This document shows, piece after piece, positions 26,469 through 33,982 of a stretch of DNA of 58,149 nt. The DNA comes from an uncultured Gemmiger sp. GTDB lineage: Bacteria; Bacillota; Clostridia; Oscillospirales; Ruminococcaceae. Both the position numbers and the translations under genes were made by a program. Below the pieces are notes generated by a model. It made no database searches. It saw only the letters and a program-made list of their open reading frames with translations, and was not told where the DNA came from. Where the stretch lies: contig CALXAH010000022.1 in assembly GCA_944386225.1 (NCBI GenBank), positions 1-58,149 of the forward strand. Direction: 5' to 3'. Position 1 is the first letter of the stretch; the number at the start of each line of letters is the position of its first letter.

Positions 26469-27395
26469 ATGCAGCTTTTGGTGCCGGACCGGGAACAATC
26501 GGCCTTTCTGGCCGCGGGCGAAGCCCGTGCTGTGGGCGGCGCGGCCTGTCCGGAAGCCTGGGCCCCCGCCCCGGGGCGGGCGGTCTGGGCGCTGGAAAAG
26601 GACGGTGCGCTCATCGGCGGGGCCCGGGCCGAGGCCGGGGTGCTGACCGGGCTGTACATCCTGCCCCCGTGGCAGGGCAAGGGCTACGGCCGGTACCTGC
26701 TGCGGGCGGTGCTGCGGCAGCCCGGCCATCCGGCGGCGGTGGCGGCGCCGGGCGATGCGGCGGGGTTTTTCCGCCGGCTGGGCTTTGCCCCCCAGCCGGA
26801 CGGGCTGTGGCGGCGCCCCGCCCCGGTCAGCGACGGGGTGGTGTGGGCCCAGCGGGCGCTGGCCGAAGCCCTGGCGGACAAGCCCGCGCCGGTCTGCATC
26901 GACGCCACCTGCGGCAACGGCCACGATACGGTGTTCCTGGCCGGGCTGGGGGGCCGGGTGCTGGCGCTGGATATCCAGCCGGCGGCGGTACAGGCCACCC
27001 GGGCGCGGCTGGCAGCGGCGGGGTATGCCGATCCGGCCCGGTACCGGGTGGTGCAGGCCGACCACGCCGGCCTGGCCCGGCTGGCCGACCGGGAGGGCTT
27101 TACCCCGGCGGACGGGGTGATGTTCAACTTCGGCTGGCTGCCGGGGGCGGACCACGGGGTACAGAGCCGGGCCCACAGCAGCCGGACGGCGCTGGCGGCG
27201 GCGCTGGAACTGCTGGCGCCGGGCGGCGCGCTGACGGCGGTGCTGTACAGCCCGGGCCACGGCCCCCAGGAGGAGGAAAAGCAGGCGGTGCTGGCGCAGC
27301 TGGCCGGGCTGGACGAGGCCCGGTTTACGGTGACGGTGCATCCGGGCCATCCCGGCGCGCCGCTGCCGGTGCTGGTGCGCCGCCTGCCTGTATAA
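26469..27395 (+). CDS. Fusion of a GNAT-like domain with an MnmM/YtqB-type tRNA methyltransferase
   Basis: 308 residues. Residues 1-110 look like a compact GNAT acetyltransferase (VLTGLYILPPWQGKGYGRYL carries the V-x-P-x-W/Y-Q-G-K-G-Y-G acetyl-CoA loop; GFFRRLGF). Residues 125-308 are a class I SAM methyltransferase of the YtqB family: VCIDATCGNGHDTVFLAGLG (motif I, the TxGNGHDT signature), VLALDIQPAA, FNFGWLPGADHGVQ. YtqB/MnmM methylates nm5U34 to mnm5U34, the step after MnmE/MnmG, whose genes lie in this window. The fusion may merge two steps or simply two functions. ATG 26469 after AAAGGGGCAACGGAGA. Confidence 0.85.
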   Translation: MQLLVPDREQSAFLAAGEARAVGGAACPEAWAPAPGRAVWALEKDGALIGGARAEAGVLTGLYILPPWQGKGYGRYLLRAVLRQPGHPAAVAAPGDAAGFFRRLGFAPQPDGLWRRPAPVSDGVVWAQRALAEALADKPAPVCIDATCGNGHDTVFLAGLGGRVLALDIQPAAVQATRARLAAAGYADPARYRVVQADHAGLARLADREGFTPADGVMFNFGWLPGADHGVQSRAHSSRTALAAALELLAPGGALTAVLYSPGHGPQEEEKQAVLAQLAGLDEARFTVTVHPGHPGAPLPVLVRRLPV

Positions 27396-27421
27396 CTATA
27401 TAGAAAAAGGAGGTCAAGCCC

Positions 27422-27976
27422 ATGCTGTTGACCACCGAACGGCTGCTGCTGCGGCCCTGGCAGGAAACCGATGTGAACGATCTGTATTTCTATTCCCGGG
27501 ACCCGGACGTGGGCCCGGCCTGCGGCTGGGCGCCCCATCAGAGTGTGGAGGAAAGCCGGGCGGTGCTGCGGGGCATCCTGTCCGGCCCGGAGTGCTACGC
27601 GTTGTGCATCAAGGAAACCAACAAGCCCATCGGCACGGCGGAGCTGATGCTGCGGGGCAACACCGATGTGACCGACCGGGCGGATGAGTGCGAGCTGGGC
27701 TACTGGCTGGGCAAGCCCTACTGGGGTCAGGGGTACATGCCGGAGGCTGCGGCGGAGCTGCTGCGCCACGCGTTCGAGGATCTGAACATGCGGACGGTCT
27801 GGTGCGGCTACCACGAGGGCAACGACAAGTCCCGCCGGGTGCAGGAAAAGCTGGGGTTTGTGTTCCACCACGCCCATCCGGTGCAGGTGCTGGGCCGGGA
27901 GCGGATCAGCCGCGTGAACCGGCTAACCCGGGAACAGTGGCTGGCCCGGCGGTTAGGGTTGATCTGGGGGATATAA
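27422..27976 (+). CDS. GNAT acetyltransferase, RimJ/RimL type
   Basis: 184 residues. Typical start TTERLLLRPWQETDVNDLYF and acetyl-CoA loop CELGYWLGKPYWGQGYMPEA, ending with ...GYHEGNDKSRRVQEKLGF, all as in RimJ/RimL-like protein N-acetyltransferases; the substrate is unknown. ATG 27422 has AAAAAGGAGG upstream. Downstream of the GNAT-MnmM gene by 26 bases, so likely co-transcribed. The last residues (LIWGI) and the TAA stop are encoded inside repeat R4, suggesting the repeat trimmed or extended the original C-terminus. Confidence 0.9.
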   Translation: MLLTTERLLLRPWQETDVNDLYFYSRDPDVGPACGWAPHQSVEESRAVLRGILSGPECYALCIKETNKPIGTAELMLRGNTDVTDRADECELGYWLGKPYWGQGYMPEAAAELLRHAFEDLNMRTVWCGYHEGNDKSRRVQEKLGFVFHHAHPVQVLGRERISRVNRLTREQWLARRLGLIWGI

Positions 27977-28178
27977 CATATCCCCCCGCGCTGCGGGCGC
28001 AACAACGATGCGCCCGCCCGGCTTCGCCGACCGCGCTGCCGGTCCAAGGCCCCACTGGGGCCTTGGCCGCTTCGCGGACCCGGACCCCCGAAAATCGGGC
28101 CGGAATACTCCGGCCCTCGGGATACCATAAAAGAAACAGGCACGCGCAAACCATGTTGGTTCTTCGTGGGCCTCGCTT
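27961..28178 (-). repeat. Modular palindromic repeat, copy R4 (inverted, overlaps a gene end)
   Basis: Opens with GATCTGGGGGATATAAC and the GGGGGATAT/ATATCCCCC hairpin, then an inverted e block (GGGCGCA/TGCGCCC, CCAAGGCCCC/GGGGCCTTGG), d-type GGGCCGGA/TCCGGCCC, and a decayed c module (CACGCGCAAACC...). It overlaps the final codons and stop of the acetyltransferase gene. Confidence 0.88.
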
Positions 28179-28241
28179 TTTTGATTCTGCCGCTTATTTC
28201 GATGACGGCAGATACACAACGCCCCTTTCCCGGGAAATGTA

Positions 28242-28270
28242 TTGACTTCTTCCTTTGACAGTTGTAGAAT
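28242..28270 (+). promoter_or_regulatory. Promoter of the M56-BlaI operon
   Basis: TTGACT (28242-28247), 17-base spacer, TAGAAT (28265-28270). The BlaI-type operator covers the spacer, the -10 and the start site. Confidence 0.7.
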
Positions 28271-28300
28271 GTAAGCAGAGAACATTCGACACTTGTCAAA
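28254..28300 (+). promoter_or_regulatory. Double BlaI/MecI-type operator
   Basis: 47-bp dyad centred on 28277: TTTGACA (28254-28260) pairs with TGTCAAA (28294-28300) and GAATGT (28267-28272) with ACATTC (28282-28287). It contains two ACA-NN-TGT boxes of the BlaI/MecI kind, GACAGTTGTA at 28257-28266 and GACACTTGTC at 28288-28297, 31 bp apart centre to centre. The likely ligand is the BlaI homologue encoded at 30318. Confidence 0.75.
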
Positions 28301-28318
28301 TGTAAGGAGGCGACCGGT

Positions 28319-30328
28319 ATGCGCACTCTGTTTCTGACCTATCTGGTGCAAGGGGTGCTGCTGGGGGCGGCAGGGCTGGCCCTGGCGGCGCCGGCCCGTG
28401 TTCTGCGGCGGCGGTACGGCCCGGCCTGGCTGTGCCGGGCCTGGCTGGCGCTGGCCATTCTGCTGGTGCTGCCGCTGCGTCTTGCGCTGCCCGCCGCGGC
28501 CCCCGCGCCGGTGCGGCTGACCCCGCCCGCCGTGCTGCTGGAGGCGTCCCCCGCCCAAGCGCAGCCGGTTTTCCCGCCGCAAAGCCCGGCCTTGCCCCAG
28601 ACCGGCGGCGAAACCGCCGCCCCCGGCGGGCAAAGCGCCGCCGGGCCGTCCGACCCCTCCCCTGTCCTGCCCGCTCCGTTGGACGCGCTGGCGCTGGTCT
28701 GGCTGACCGGGGCGGCAGGCAGCCTTGCCTGGCAGTGGCTGAGTTACGGGGTCTGGCGGCGGCACACCCTGCGGCGCAGCCTGCCCGCGCCGGACAGCTG
28801 GCAAACCGCCCTGAACGCGGCGATGGCCCGCCAGCCGGTAGGCCGCCGGGTGCGGGTGCTGGCCGGCCCGGTGGACGGCCCGCTGGTGACCGGCTTTGCC
28901 CGCCCGGTGCTGCTGGTGCCGGAGGGGGAACAGCCCGGTGCGGACGCGCCCTGCGTGCTGGCCCATGAGCTGGCCCATCTGCGCCGCCATGACCTGGCCC
29001 GCAAGGGGTTGTTCACCCTGGTGCGGGCGCTGCACTGGTACAATCCGCTGGTGCGGCTGACCCTGCGCCGGGCCGCACGGGAGATGGAATACGCCTGCGA
29101 CGCGGCGGCCCTGCGGGCGCTGGGCACAGACTGCCGGGCGGCTTATGGCGGCGCGCTGCTGCGGGCGGCAGGCCGGGGGCGGGTACCGGCCCTGACCGGC
29201 GGGTTTGTGTTCTCCAAACGGGAGATGAAAACCCGGCTGGCCCGTCTGTGGGACGCGGCCCCGAAACGCCGGGGTGCCGCGGCCCTGGCGCTCGTCTGCC
29301 TGGCGGGCTGCGCGCTGGGTGTACTGGTGGCCTGCGGCGAACCGGCCGGCGAACAGCCGGCCAGCACCCCGGCCCCTGCCGCCCGGCCCGAGCCGACCCC
29401 CGAACCTACGCCGGACCTGGCGGGCGACCGGGAGGTCTGGCCGGCGGTGTATTACGGGCATCTTCCCACAGAAAGCTATGCGGAGATCGTGGACACCCTG
29501 CCTTTGTCCGAAGCAGAACGGACGCCCCGTTGGGTGGGATATGCCGCTCCCGGCCTGCTGTATGCGGGGCTGGTACAGTTTCGCTATGGTGAGGATTTGG
29601 CAGAAGTAACCACCTCTCCGGTGCTGACCCTTTGGAATACATCCGACGGGGGCGAACACTGGACCGCCACCCCGCTGGACCTGTCCGATTGGCTGACGGA
29701 GCAGGCGGAGGTGAGCGGCTGGGCCGAACTGGGCGAAGGCCAATCCACCGTGAGCCCGGTGCACTATCAGTTCGTGAACCCGGAAGTGGGTTTCCTGGCC
29801 TGCTGGGGCCAGTATGAGTACCGGAACGAAAACGGCCGGGCCTATGCGGATTCGAAGGAGTTCCTGCTGCTGCGCACCCTTGACGGCGGCGCCAGCTGGG
29901 AGCGGATGTACAGCGGCGACGGTACCGACCTGGCGGAAGGTGCGGCGATGTCGGTTGATCTTTGCACCCCCTTTGCCTTTCTGAACGAAAACGTGGGCTT
30001 TTTGTGCGCGCACTCATCGAGGTACGGATACGACGACGGACATTTCAATGTGCTGCGCACCACCGACGGAGGCCGCAGCTGGCAGCGGCTGGATATGCGC
30101 GAGCTGGAGGCCAGCCTGCCGGGCGGGGTCTGGGACAAGCCCCACGCCTGCGGCGCGATCGGGGTGGATACCCAGTTTTTGCCCGATGGGATTCTGAATA
30201 GGGAGGCCCCGGGCAGCATCGCGCTGACGGCCCGAAACATGGGCAGCGAAGAACGTCCGCTTCTGATCCTGTACAGCCGGGACTGGGGCGAAAGTTGGAA
30301 TTGGGAGTATCGGAACTATGAACAATAA
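28319..30328 (+). CDS. M56 (BlaR1-type) metallopeptidase with C-terminal Asp-box (BNR) domain
   Basis: 669 residues. N-terminal membrane part with M56 zinc site HELAH (His216-Glu217-His220) and the downstream MEYACDAAAL stretch that usually carries the third ligand. A further membrane segment (about 315-342) leads to an extracytoplasmic Pro/Ala linker and a roughly 300-residue domain with four Asp-box motifs: TSDGGEHW (~440), LDGGASW (~520), TDGGRSW (~582), SRDWGESW (~655). BlaR1 has a penicillin-binding sensor there; this has a beta-propeller-like one, so a different ligand is expected. ATG 28319 after AAGGAGG. Overlaps its BlaI repressor gene by 11 bases. Confidence 0.87.
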   Translation: MRTLFLTYLVQGVLLGAAGLALAAPARVLRRRYGPAWLCRAWLALAILLVLPLRLALPAAAPAPVRLTPPAVLLEASPAQAQPVFPPQSPALPQTGGETAAPGGQSAAGPSDPSPVLPAPLDALALVWLTGAAGSLAWQWLSYGVWRRHTLRRSLPAPDSWQTALNAAMARQPVGRRVRVLAGPVDGPLVTGFARPVLLVPEGEQPGADAPCVLAHELAHLRRHDLARKGLFTLVRALHWYNPLVRLTLRRAAREMEYACDAAALRALGTDCRAAYGGALLRAAGRGRVPALTGGFVFSKREMKTRLARLWDAAPKRRGAAALALVCLAGCALGVLVACGEPAGEQPASTPAPAARPEPTPEPTPDLAGDREVWPAVYYGHLPTESYAEIVDTLPLSEAERTPRWVGYAAPGLLYAGLVQFRYGEDLAEVTTSPVLTLWNTSDGGEHWTATPLDLSDWLTEQAEVSGWAELGEGQSTVSPVHYQFVNPEVGFLACWGQYEYRNENGRAYADSKEFLLLRTLDGGASWERMYSGDGTDLAEGAAMSVDLCTPFAFLNENVGFLCAHSSRYGYDDGHFNVLRTTDGGRSWQRLDMRELEASLPGGVWDKPHACGAIGVDTQFLPDGILNREAPGSIALTARNMGSEERPLLILYSRDWGESWNWEYRNYEQ

Positions 30329-30707
30329 CGACAACATCAAGCGGCTGCCGGACGCGGAGCTGGAGATCATGAAGGAGTTGTGGGCAGCCGGCGAACCGCT
30401 GACCCGGCCTCAGCTGGAAGCGCGGCTGGCCCGCAAAAGCTGGACCAGCACCACCCTGCTGGCGCTGCTGGCCCGGCTGGAGAACAAAGGGTTTGTGAGC
30501 CGCCAAAAGCAGGGCAAGGGCTATCTGTACGCCGCCCAGGTGACCCGGCAGGAATACCTGCCGGTGGAAAGCCGGTCGGCGCTGGGCCGGATGTTCGGCG
30601 GCAGCGCCCGCAACCTGGTGGCCGCCCTGGCCGAGACCCACGCCCTCTCGGACACGGACATCGACGAGCTGGCCGCGTATCTGGAACAGCTGCGCCGCAA
30701 AGGCTGA
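30318..30707 (+). CDS. BlaI/MecI/CopY-family transcriptional repressor
   Basis: 129 residues. Winged helix (LPDAELEIMKELWAAGEPLT, STTLLALLARLENKGFVSRQ, KQGKGYLYAAQVTRQEY) followed by a short helical dimerisation tail, as in BlaI/MecI. Expected to bind the double operator at 28254-28300 and to be inactivated by the M56 protease encoded just upstream. The order protease-repressor with overlapping reading frames guarantees balanced synthesis. Its TGA stop lies in the first bases of repeat R5. Confidence 0.93.
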   Translation: MNNNDNIKRLPDAELEIMKELWAAGEPLTRPQLEARLARKSWTSTTLLALLARLENKGFVSRQKQGKGYLYAAQVTRQEYLPVESRSALGRMFGGSARNLVAALAETHALSDTDIDELAAYLEQLRRKG

Positions 30708-30903
30708 TCTGGGGGAATCAACGATTCCCCCAGACCCCCGGAAATCATGGCCGAAACAATTCGGCCATGGGGAATAGTACAGAATTAAGGCCCGCGCAAA
30801 CCATTTTGGTTCGGCGCAGGCCTTGCTTTTGTTTTATCCCGAGGGCCGAGTATTCGGCCCTCTGTTTCCGGGGTCTGGGGAGACGTTGTCTCCCCAGATC
30901 GGC
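30703..30903 (+). repeat. Modular palindromic repeat, copy R5
   Basis: Same orientation as R1: a (GGGGGAATC/GATTCCCCC), b (ATGGCCGAA/TTCGGCCAT), c (AAGGCCCGCGC.../...GCAGGCCTT then GCTTTTG), d (GGGCCGA/TCGGCCC) and the terminal GGGGAGAC/GTCTCCCC hairpin with CAGATCGGC. The central part of e is missing, showing that modules are gained or lost as units. It begins within the blaI-like stop codon. Confidence 0.92.
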
Positions 30904-30920
30904 AATCCGCACGCAAACCC

Positions 30921-30949
30921 TTGCGCAGAGCCAAAAAACCGTATATACT
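30921..30949 (+). promoter_or_regulatory. Promoter of prfC
   Basis: TTGCGC (30921-30926), 17-base spacer, TATACT (30944-30949), about 85 bases before the ATG, just outside repeat R5. Confidence 0.65.
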
Positions 30950-31033
30950 ATATAAGGTTATGCCCTATTTTCCGCCGCGGCGCCAGGTCGCGGGCGTTTT
31001 TTTCTGTTTTTACACCACACAGGAGGGAAATTC

Positions 31034-32632
31034 ATGCCATCCATGCGCGAAGAAATCCAGCGCCGGCGCACCTTTGCCATCATCAGCCACCCGGACGCCG
31101 GTAAGACCACCCTGACCGAAAAGCTGCTGCTGTACGGCGGCGCGATCCAGCAGGCCGGCAGCGTCAAGGGCAAGCAGAGCGCCCGCCACGCGGTGAGCGA
31201 CTGGATGGAGATTGAGAAGCAGCGCGGTATCTCGGTCACCAGCAGCGTGCTGCAGTTTGAATACGACGGCCGCTGCGTGAACATTCTGGACACCCCCGGT
31301 CACCAGGACTTCTCGGAGGACACCTACCGCACCCTGATGGCGGCGGACGCGGCGGTCATGGTGATCGACGCGGCCAAGGGCGTGGAGGCCCAGACCATCA
31401 AGCTGTTCAAGGTCTGCACCCTGCGTCACATCCCCATCTTTACCTTTGTGAACAAGATGGACCGGGAAGCCCGGGATCCCTTTGAGCTGATGGAAGAGAT
31501 CGAGACGGTGCTGGGCATCCAGACCTACCCGATGAACTGGCCCATCGGCTGCGGCAAGGCGTTCAAGGGCGTGTATGACCGGGCGGCGAAGCATATTCTG
31601 GCGTTCCAGGGCGACGGCCGTGCCAACGGCGTGCGGATGGTGGATACCATCGAGGCCACCCTGGGCGACCCGCAGTTGGACGATCTGATCACCGCCCCGT
31701 TGCACGCCCAGCTGGCCGACGACGTGGAACTGCTGGACGGCGCGGGCATGGATTTTGACGAGGACGCGGTACAGCGCGGCGCGCTGAGCCCGGTGTTCTT
31801 CGGGTCGGCGCTGACCAACTTCGGCGTGGAGCCCTTCCTGCGGGATTTCCTGCGGCTGAGCCCCTCTCCCCTGCCCCGCAGCACCGCGGACGGCCCGGTG
31901 GATCCCTACCGGGATGAGTTCTCCGGTTTTATCTTCAAGATCCAGGCCAACATGAACAAGGCCCATCGGGACCGCATCGCCTTCCTGCGCATCTGCTCGG
32001 GCAAGTTCGAGCGCGGCATGGAGGTCACCCACGTACAGGGCGGCAAGAAGATCAAGCTGGCCCAGTCCACCCAGCTGATGGCCCAGGACCGGGCCACCGT
32101 GGACGAAGCCTACGCGGGCGACATCGTGGGCCTGTTTGATCCGGGCATCTTCTCCATCGGCGATACCCTGTGCACCGGCAAGCAGACGGTGCAGTTCGAG
32201 GGTATCCCCACCTTTGCGCCGGAGCATTTCGCCCGTGTGACCCAGGTGGACACCATGAAGCGCAAGCAGTTCGTGAAAGGCATGGAGCAGATCGCCCAGG
32301 AGGGCGCCATCCAGATCTTCCGCGACCTGGGCGGCGGCATGGAGGAGGTCATCGTGGGCGTGGTAGGCGTGCTGCAGTTCGAGGTGCTGGAGTACCGGCT
32401 GAAGAACGAGTACAACGTGGATATCCGGATGCAGAACCTGCCCTATGAGCAGATCCGCTGGATCACCGACCCGGAGACCGATCCCAAGACCCTGGACCTG
32501 ACCAGCGACACCCGCCGCATCGAGGATCTGAAGGGCAACAAGCTGCTGCTGTTCACCAACAGCTGGAGTATTGATTGGGCCATGGAACACAACCCCAACC
32601 TCAGGCTCTGTGAGTTCGGCAGGAACGAGTAA
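31034..32632 (+). CDS. prfC: Peptide chain release factor 3
   Basis: 532 residues. Translational GTPase that recycles RF1/RF2. P-loop ISHPDAGKTTLTEKLL (about 17-25), switch II VNILDTPGHQDFSEDTYRTL, NKMD (G4) in FTFVNKMDREARDP. The SxEQRG-like IEKQRGISVTSSVLQFEY stretch and full-length C-terminal domains (DLGGGMEEVIVGVVGVLQFE, VLEYRLKNEYNVDIRMQNLP) distinguish RF3 from EF-G. ATG 31034 after CAGGAGGGAAATTC. Monocistronic between repeats R5 and R6. Confidence 0.98.
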   Translation: MPSMREEIQRRRTFAIISHPDAGKTTLTEKLLLYGGAIQQAGSVKGKQSARHAVSDWMEIEKQRGISVTSSVLQFEYDGRCVNILDTPGHQDFSEDTYRTLMAADAAVMVIDAAKGVEAQTIKLFKVCTLRHIPIFTFVNKMDREARDPFELMEEIETVLGIQTYPMNWPIGCGKAFKGVYDRAAKHILAFQGDGRANGVRMVDTIEATLGDPQLDDLITAPLHAQLADDVELLDGAGMDFDEDAVQRGALSPVFFGSALTNFGVEPFLRDFLRLSPSPLPRSTADGPVDPYRDEFSGFIFKIQANMNKAHRDRIAFLRICSGKFERGMEVTHVQGGKKIKLAQSTQLMAQDRATVDEAYAGDIVGLFDPGIFSIGDTLCTGKQTVQFEGIPTFAPEHFARVTQVDTMKRKQFVKGMEQIAQEGAIQIFRDLGGGMEEVIVGVVGVLQFEVLEYRLKNEYNVDIRMQNLPYEQIRWITDPETDPKTLDLTSDTRRIEDLKGNKLLLFTNSWSIDWAMEHNPNLRLCEFGRNE

Positions 32633-32634
32633 CA

Positions 32635-32760
32635 GGCCAATATGGGGGAATCAACGATTCCCCCATACCCCCGGAATCATGGCCGGAATACTCCGGCCAT
32701 AGGGGATTTTACGGATATGCAAAAGACCCGCGCGGACTGGAATTCTGCGCGGGCCCTTTT
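32635..32760 (+). repeat. Modular palindromic repeat, copy R6 (a-b-c only)
   Basis: a (ATGGGGGAATC/GATTCCCCCAT), b (ATGGCCGGA/TCCGGCCAT, both arms changed relative to R1), c (GACCCGCGCGGA/TCTGCGCGGGCC then CTTTTACTT). It starts 2 bases after the prfC stop and could serve as its terminator. Confidence 0.9.
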
Positions 32761-32846
32761 ACTTGCGCTCTGCATCCCCGTCCCGGCTTGCCCCGGGGCG
32801 GGATTTTTGGTATAGTGAAGCCATCAAAACACAAAGGAGTATCCCT

Positions 32847-33422
32847 ATGAAGCTGCATTACATGGGCCGGTTTTCCGGCGATCCGGCCAGCCTGCCCCAC
32901 GGGGAACACAAACCCGGCGCAGTCCCCTTCAAGGAAGCCCAGGACCCTCAAAAACTGGCGCTGCTGGCCAACGGTGTTGCGCTGGGGCTGATGATCCTTC
33001 TGCTGGCGGCGGCGTTTTTGCGGGGCGGGGCCTATTACAGCTTCCGGCAGCTGGCGGTGGGCTGGCTGCTGTCCATGGCCATTCTGTTCCCCCATGAACT
33101 GCTGCATGCGGTCTGCTTCAAACAGGACGTATACCTGTACACCTACCGCAAACAGGGGATGCTGTTTGTGGTGGGGCCGGAGGATATGTCCCGGGCGCGG
33201 TTTGTGTTCATGAGCCTGCTGCCCAATCTGGTGTTCGGTCTGGTGCCCTATCTGGTGGGGATGGCCTTTCCCCGGCTGTTTTTTCTGCTGATCTGGGGCG
33301 CGATCGCCCTGAGCATGGGCGCGGGCGACTACTACAACGTGTTCAACGCCCTGACCCAGATGCCCAAAGGGGCCCGCACCTATCTGTACCAGTTCAACTC
33401 CTGGTGGTACATTCCCCGATAA
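32847..33422 (+). CDS. DUF3267 membrane protein, putative zincin
   Basis: 191 residues, four membrane segments (about 40-60, 70-90, 120-140, 145-165). HELLHA near residue 92 is an HExxH-type zinc motif placed at the end of a membrane helix, as in DUF3267/YfhO-like putative intramembrane metalloproteases. DMSRARFVFMSLLPNLVFGL and GAGDYYNVFNALTQMPKGA complete the family pattern. ATG 32847 after AAAGGAGTATCCCT. Substrate unknown. It is followed by a strong terminator, so probably monocistronic. Confidence 0.8.
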   Translation: MKLHYMGRFSGDPASLPHGEHKPGAVPFKEAQDPQKLALLANGVALGLMILLLAAAFLRGGAYYSFRQLAVGWLLSMAILFPHELLHAVCFKQDVYLYTYRKQGMLFVVGPEDMSRARFVFMSLLPNLVFGLVPYLVGMAFPRLFFLLIWGAIALSMGAGDYYNVFNALTQMPKGARTYLYQFNSWWYIPR

Positions 33423-33429
33423 ACACGCC

Positions 33430-33457
33430 GGCGCGCCCTTTGCGGGCGCGCTTTTTC
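33430..33457 (+). terminator. Terminator after the DUF3267 gene
   Basis: GCGCGCCC-tttg-CGGGCGCGC followed by TTTTTC. Confidence 0.88.
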
Positions 33458-33532
33458 TGTTCCCCGTCCGGCGCATAATGCCGCCCCCGCCCGGGCACAC
33501 TGAACCCATCGAGTTTTTCCGGGAGGGATACC

Positions 33533-33982
33533 ATGAAACCGGACAAGGAACAATACGCCCGGCTGCTGAAACAGGCCTGTCCCCGTTCGCCGCTGCTGCG
33601 GGATTGCCTGTGGGCATTTTTTGTGGGCGGCGGCATCTGCCTGCTGGGAGAGGGCATCCGCACCGCCTGGCTGGCGGCGGGGCACACCTTAAGCGACGCG
33701 GGCGCGCTGACCAGCGCCACCCTGATCGTGATCAGCGGCGTGCTCACCGGCCTGGGCTGGTACCAGAAGCTGGCGTCCAAAGCCGGGGCGGGCACCCTGG
33801 TGCCCATCACCGGCTTTGCCAACGCGGTGGTAAGCCCGGCGATCGAGTTCCGGTGCGAGGGGCTTGTGACCGGCGTGGGGGCGCGGATGTTCAGTATTGC
33901 CGGGCCGGTGCTGGTGTACGGGCTGCTGGCCTCGGCGGTATGGGGGGTGATCTGGTGGCTGATCCGTCCGTGGCTGCTGTAG
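33533..33982 (+). CDS. spoVAC: Stage V sporulation protein AC
   Basis: 149 residues, integral membrane protein of the SpoVA channel that moves calcium-dipicolinate into the forespore and out at germination. Four hydrophobic segments and the family phrases LLRDCLWAFFVGGGICLLGE, GAGTLVPITGFANAVVSPAI and EFRCEGLVTGVGARMFSIAG. ATG 33533 has GGGAGGGATACC upstream. A CATAATG at 33475-33481 resembles a sigma-G/F -10 element, but no convincing -35 was found. First gene of spoVAC-spoVAD-spoVAE. Confidence 0.94.
   Translation: MKPDKEQYARLLKQACPRSPLLRDCLWAFFVGGGICLLGEGIRTAWLAAGHTLSDAGALTSATLIVISGVLTGLGWYQKLASKAGAGTLVPITGFANAVVSPAIEFRCEGLVTGVGARMFSIAGPVLVYGLLASAVWGVIWWLIRPWLL

Noticed and set aside
27953-30013. 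A 686-codon open frame on the minus strand
   Set aside because: It is antisense to the M56 gene and runs through repeat R4; no ribosome site or domain.
33475-33481. Sigma-G/F promoter of the spoVA operon
   Set aside because: CATAATG resembles the -10 element, but no acceptable -35 lies at the right distance, so it is only mentioned in the spoVAC entry.
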